Shown piece by piece: positions 6,262 through 8,078 of a stretch of DNA of 8,078 nucleotides. The notes beneath the pieces were generated by a model. It was not told the origin of the DNA, ran no database searches, and was given only the letters and a program-made list of their open reading frames with translations. Where the stretch lies: positions 1 to 8,078 of the forward strand of contig DAOUSD010000052.1 of NCBI GenBank assembly GCA_030627405.1. Reading direction: 5' to 3'. The translations under genes and the position numbers were made by a program. The DNA comes from Deltaproteobacteria bacterium. Lineage in GTDB: Bacteria > Desulfobacterota > Desulfobacteria > Desulfobacterales > ETH-SRB1. Numbering within the stretch: the stretch's first letter is position 1; every line of letters starts with the position of its first letter.

Positions 6262-6361
6262 CCTGTGCGGTTAGCTTTTAGCCATTAGCGGTTAGCTTTT
6301 GGATAAAACTGTTCGACATCCTCTTTTTTCAATGCTAACAGCTAACCGCTAAAAGCACAGG
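6262..6361. repeat. Inverted-repeat element with TTAGC heptamer arms and CCTGTGC ends
   Basis: The left arm is CCTGTGC (6262-6268) then GGTTAGC, TTTTAGC, CATTAGC, GGTTAGC (to 6296). The right arm is GCTAACA, GCTAACC, GCTAAAA (6334-6354) then GCACAGG (6355-6361). The outermost seven bases are exact inverted copies and enclose the arrays; the left arm has one extra unit. The 37-bp centre contains TGTTCGACATC (6310-6320), close to TGTTGACATC in the centre of the element near 5282. The right arm runs into the 3' end of the fusion gene and provides its stop codon. No ORF is evident inside and no terminator T-run follows on the - strand. Confidence 0.85.
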
Positions 6362-8075
6362 TTGCATTATTTACAACCGATTTTATGCCCGGAAATTCTG
6401 CATTTTCAAAAGCTGAAAGATTATATTTCAAAGTTTTTACTGCTGCCGGAATATATTGTTCAAAGTATATTTTACCACTAGCACGTATTAAATTACCAAA
6501 TGCGCCAAGTATTTGCAAATTTCTTGCCAGGGAACAATATCTAAAGCAATAGCGGAACTGCTCCTCATTAATCTGAAGAAATTTTGCAAACCCCTTAATA
6601 CAGTAATCAACCAGTTGAGACCGCAGTTGATAAGGCAAATCCACATATGGATCAATAAGCAGAGATGCAAGATCATACTGAACTGGGCCAATGCGTCCGC
6701 CCTGGAAATCTATAATATAAAACTTATTATCTTTAAACATGATATTTCTGGATTGCAAATCTCTATGCATAAATCCATTAACTGGAAATTTAAGTGTTTT
6801 CTCAGCAAGTAATTCAAATTCATCTTTAAAATCTTCAAAAGAATAATCCATGCCAAGATAACCTCTTAAAAATGCATCAACAAAGTATCGGCATTCCTTT
6901 TCAAGTATAAGATCTTTGCTGTAATATGGAGTTTGATATGTCCAAGATAAATCAAAACCTTCTGCCCCTGAAGTTGACATCTTTATAAGAACATCAATAA
7001 CTGTTTTATAATATAAAGCAACTTTCTCCTGGTCATTAGTATTCATGACCAGTTTCTGAAGTTTTACATCGCCCAGATCTTCCAAAAATACCAGACCTGA
7101 AAAATTATCGTAAAGATGTATTTCAGGCACAGGTATTGCCCTGTCATAAAGATGGCGACCGATCGCTATAAATGAGTCCACCTCTGATGTTGAGCTTTGT
7201 GCTCTGATGCCGTGATCAACCATAATAAGTTTCCGTAATGGGACCTCATATACCTTGCCGGGCAAATGCTCCTCTGCTGTTACCCTGTACCATCGCCTGC
7301 CTGATCCATCCCCCTTGATTCCGTCACGCCTTATGTTTTTAAAAGTAAAATCCGGCCACGCCTGTTTGAATGCCTCGGGTGCTAATTTATCTATAACGGC
7401 TTCTCTGTAACTCTCAGGTGTTCCAATATCTTTCCAGTAATGTTTTTGTGCAATAAAAGCTTTCAGCCGTCGGCCTGAAAATATTAATTCTCTATACACA
7501 TCAATTATGCTGGAAAATAAACCATCCGGAATAAAATCCAAAATTTTCGGATCAAGAACCTGTATCCCTGTAAAAGCAAGCTTTCTCTCATAACCGATGT
7601 TCTCATTGCTTTTCTCTTCATACAGGCCTCTAATAAAGTCTTCCTTGCTGATTAATACATTGTTGAATTCTTTATAATCATGGAGAACAAGGGTAGCGGT
7701 AAATTTATGATTAAGATGAAAATCATAAACATCCCGAAAGTCTATATCTGTAAGAATATCGCTGTTTACAACCATAAACGGCTGATCATCCCAAAAATCC
7801 GCAACATTCTTTATAGCTCCTCCGGTACCGAGAAGCAAAGGTTCATAACGGGTAAAAACAGGGATGGAATATTTCCGGCTGGACAAAAAAGAATCTATCC
7901 TTTTATACAAGTGATGGGTATTAATAATTATGGCTTCACAGCCCGCATTCTGCAGCCTGCGAATAATGATATCCAGAAGAGGACGTCCTGCAACAGGAAA
8001 TAAAGGCTTTGGTATATTTGCAGTAAAAGGGCGAAGCCGCTTACCAAGACCCGCGGCAAGTATCATTGCCTTCAT
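6342..8075 (-). CDS. Fused MurU-like nucleotidyltransferase and AmgK-like sugar kinase
   Basis: A 577-residue two-domain protein. Residues 1 to about 230 are a sugar-1-phosphate nucleotidyltransferase close to MurU: MILAAGLGKRLRPFT, PKPLFPVAGRPLL (22-34), GTGGAI (83-88), NSD (104-106) and KDIGTPESY. Residues from about 240 are an aminoglycoside-phosphotransferase-like kinase close to AmgK: GSGRRWYRV (257-265), LEDLGD (331-336), catalytic HRDLQSRN (437-444), the metal-binding aspartate D456 in IIDFQ, and GPVQYDLASLL. In Pseudomonas, separate AmgK and MurU convert MurNAc via MurNAc-1-phosphate to UDP-MurNAc, bypassing de novo synthesis and fosfomycin. Here both steps could sit in one cytoplasmic chain. 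All catalytic motifs appear intact. The last residues (TCAFSG) and the TAG stop come from the heptamer element. The start matches MurU N-termini, but the ribosome binding site lies beyond the window. The substrate could be another sugar. Confidence 0.9.
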   Translation of the reverse strand: MKAMILAAGLGKRLRPFTANIPKPLFPVAGRPLLDIIIRRLQNAGCEAIIINTHHLYKRIDSFLSSRKYSIPVFTRYEPLLLGTGGAIKNVADFWDDQPFMVVNSDILTDIDFRDVYDFHLNHKFTATLVLHDYKEFNNVLISKEDFIRGLYEEKSNENIGYERKLAFTGIQVLDPKILDFIPDGLFSSIIDVYRELIFSGRRLKAFIAQKHYWKDIGTPESYREAVIDKLAPEAFKQAWPDFTFKNIRRDGIKGDGSGRRWYRVTAEEHLPGKVYEVPLRKLIMVDHGIRAQSSTSEVDSFIAIGRHLYDRAIPVPEIHLYDNFSGLVFLEDLGDVKLQKLVMNTNDQEKVALYYKTVIDVLIKMSTSGAEGFDLSWTYQTPYYSKDLILEKECRYFVDAFLRGYLGMDYSFEDFKDEFELLAEKTLKFPVNGFMHRDLQSRNIMFKDNKFYIIDFQGGRIGPVQYDLASLLIDPYVDLPYQLRSQLVDYCIKGFAKFLQINEEQFRYCFRYCSLARNLQILGAFGNLIRASGKIYFEQYIPAAVKTLKYNLSAFENAEFPGIKSVVNNATCAFSG

Positions 8076-8078
8076 GAT

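Noticed and set aside
6301..6333. Intrinsic terminator at the T-run 6325-6330 in the centre of the 6262 element
   Set aside because: The T-run is on the + strand, where no gene ends, and it lies in the loop and not after the stem; on the - strand it is an A-run.
7680..8003. 107-residue + strand reading frame inside the fusion gene
   Set aside because: It lies fully antisense to the conserved nucleotidyltransferase domain and has no recognisable motif or ribosome binding site.

Overview
The window comes from a moderately AT-rich bacterial chromosome. Protein style suggests a Desulfobacterota-like (deltaproteobacterial) or related anaerobe: a plant-type DapB, a LUD-domain protein with a conserved C-terminal cysteine cluster, and an AlaS with a cysteine-rich insertion before its YLEIWN motif. 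This placement is inference, since no rRNA or other marker is present.

Layout: alaS (79-2712, + strand) faces four genes on the - strand. In their order of transcription these are a two-domain protein joining a MurU-like nucleotidyltransferase to an AmgK-like sugar kinase (8075-6342), a plant-type dapB (6239-5412), a YejA-like periplasmic peptide-binding protein (5187-3424) and a LUD-domain protein (3410-2757). The last two are 13 bp apart and are probably cotranscribed. alaS and the LUD gene converge across 44 bp that contain no clear terminator.

The most unusual part is between the genes. Every gap except the 13-bp one holds short-period repeats. Two families of seven-base tandem repeats occur. 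The first is NNTTAGC (reverse GCTAANN), present as two inverted pairs of arrays that make hairpin-like elements at about 5193-5370 and 6262-6361. The second is RRGGATY, present at 1-49 upstream of alaS and in opposite orientation at 5378-5419 after dapB. In each, five bases are fixed and two vary. The stop codons of both dapB and the fusion gene lie inside these arrays, so the repeats supply the last codons of two neighbouring genes. A nonamer pair (AATCTGNGN) abuts the stop codon of the LUD gene. The arrays resemble the heptanucleotide STRR repeats described in cyanobacteria, but the inverted arrangement, the palindrome at the apex and the use as gene ends deserve comparison across the genome.

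Functionally, the fusion protein (MurNAc recycling), DapB (diaminopimelate for peptidoglycan and lysine) and a peptide-binding protein could all serve cell-wall synthesis and recovery. The repeat elements between them suggest they may not form one tight operon. No mobile-element protein, CRISPR array, tRNA or rRNA was seen.
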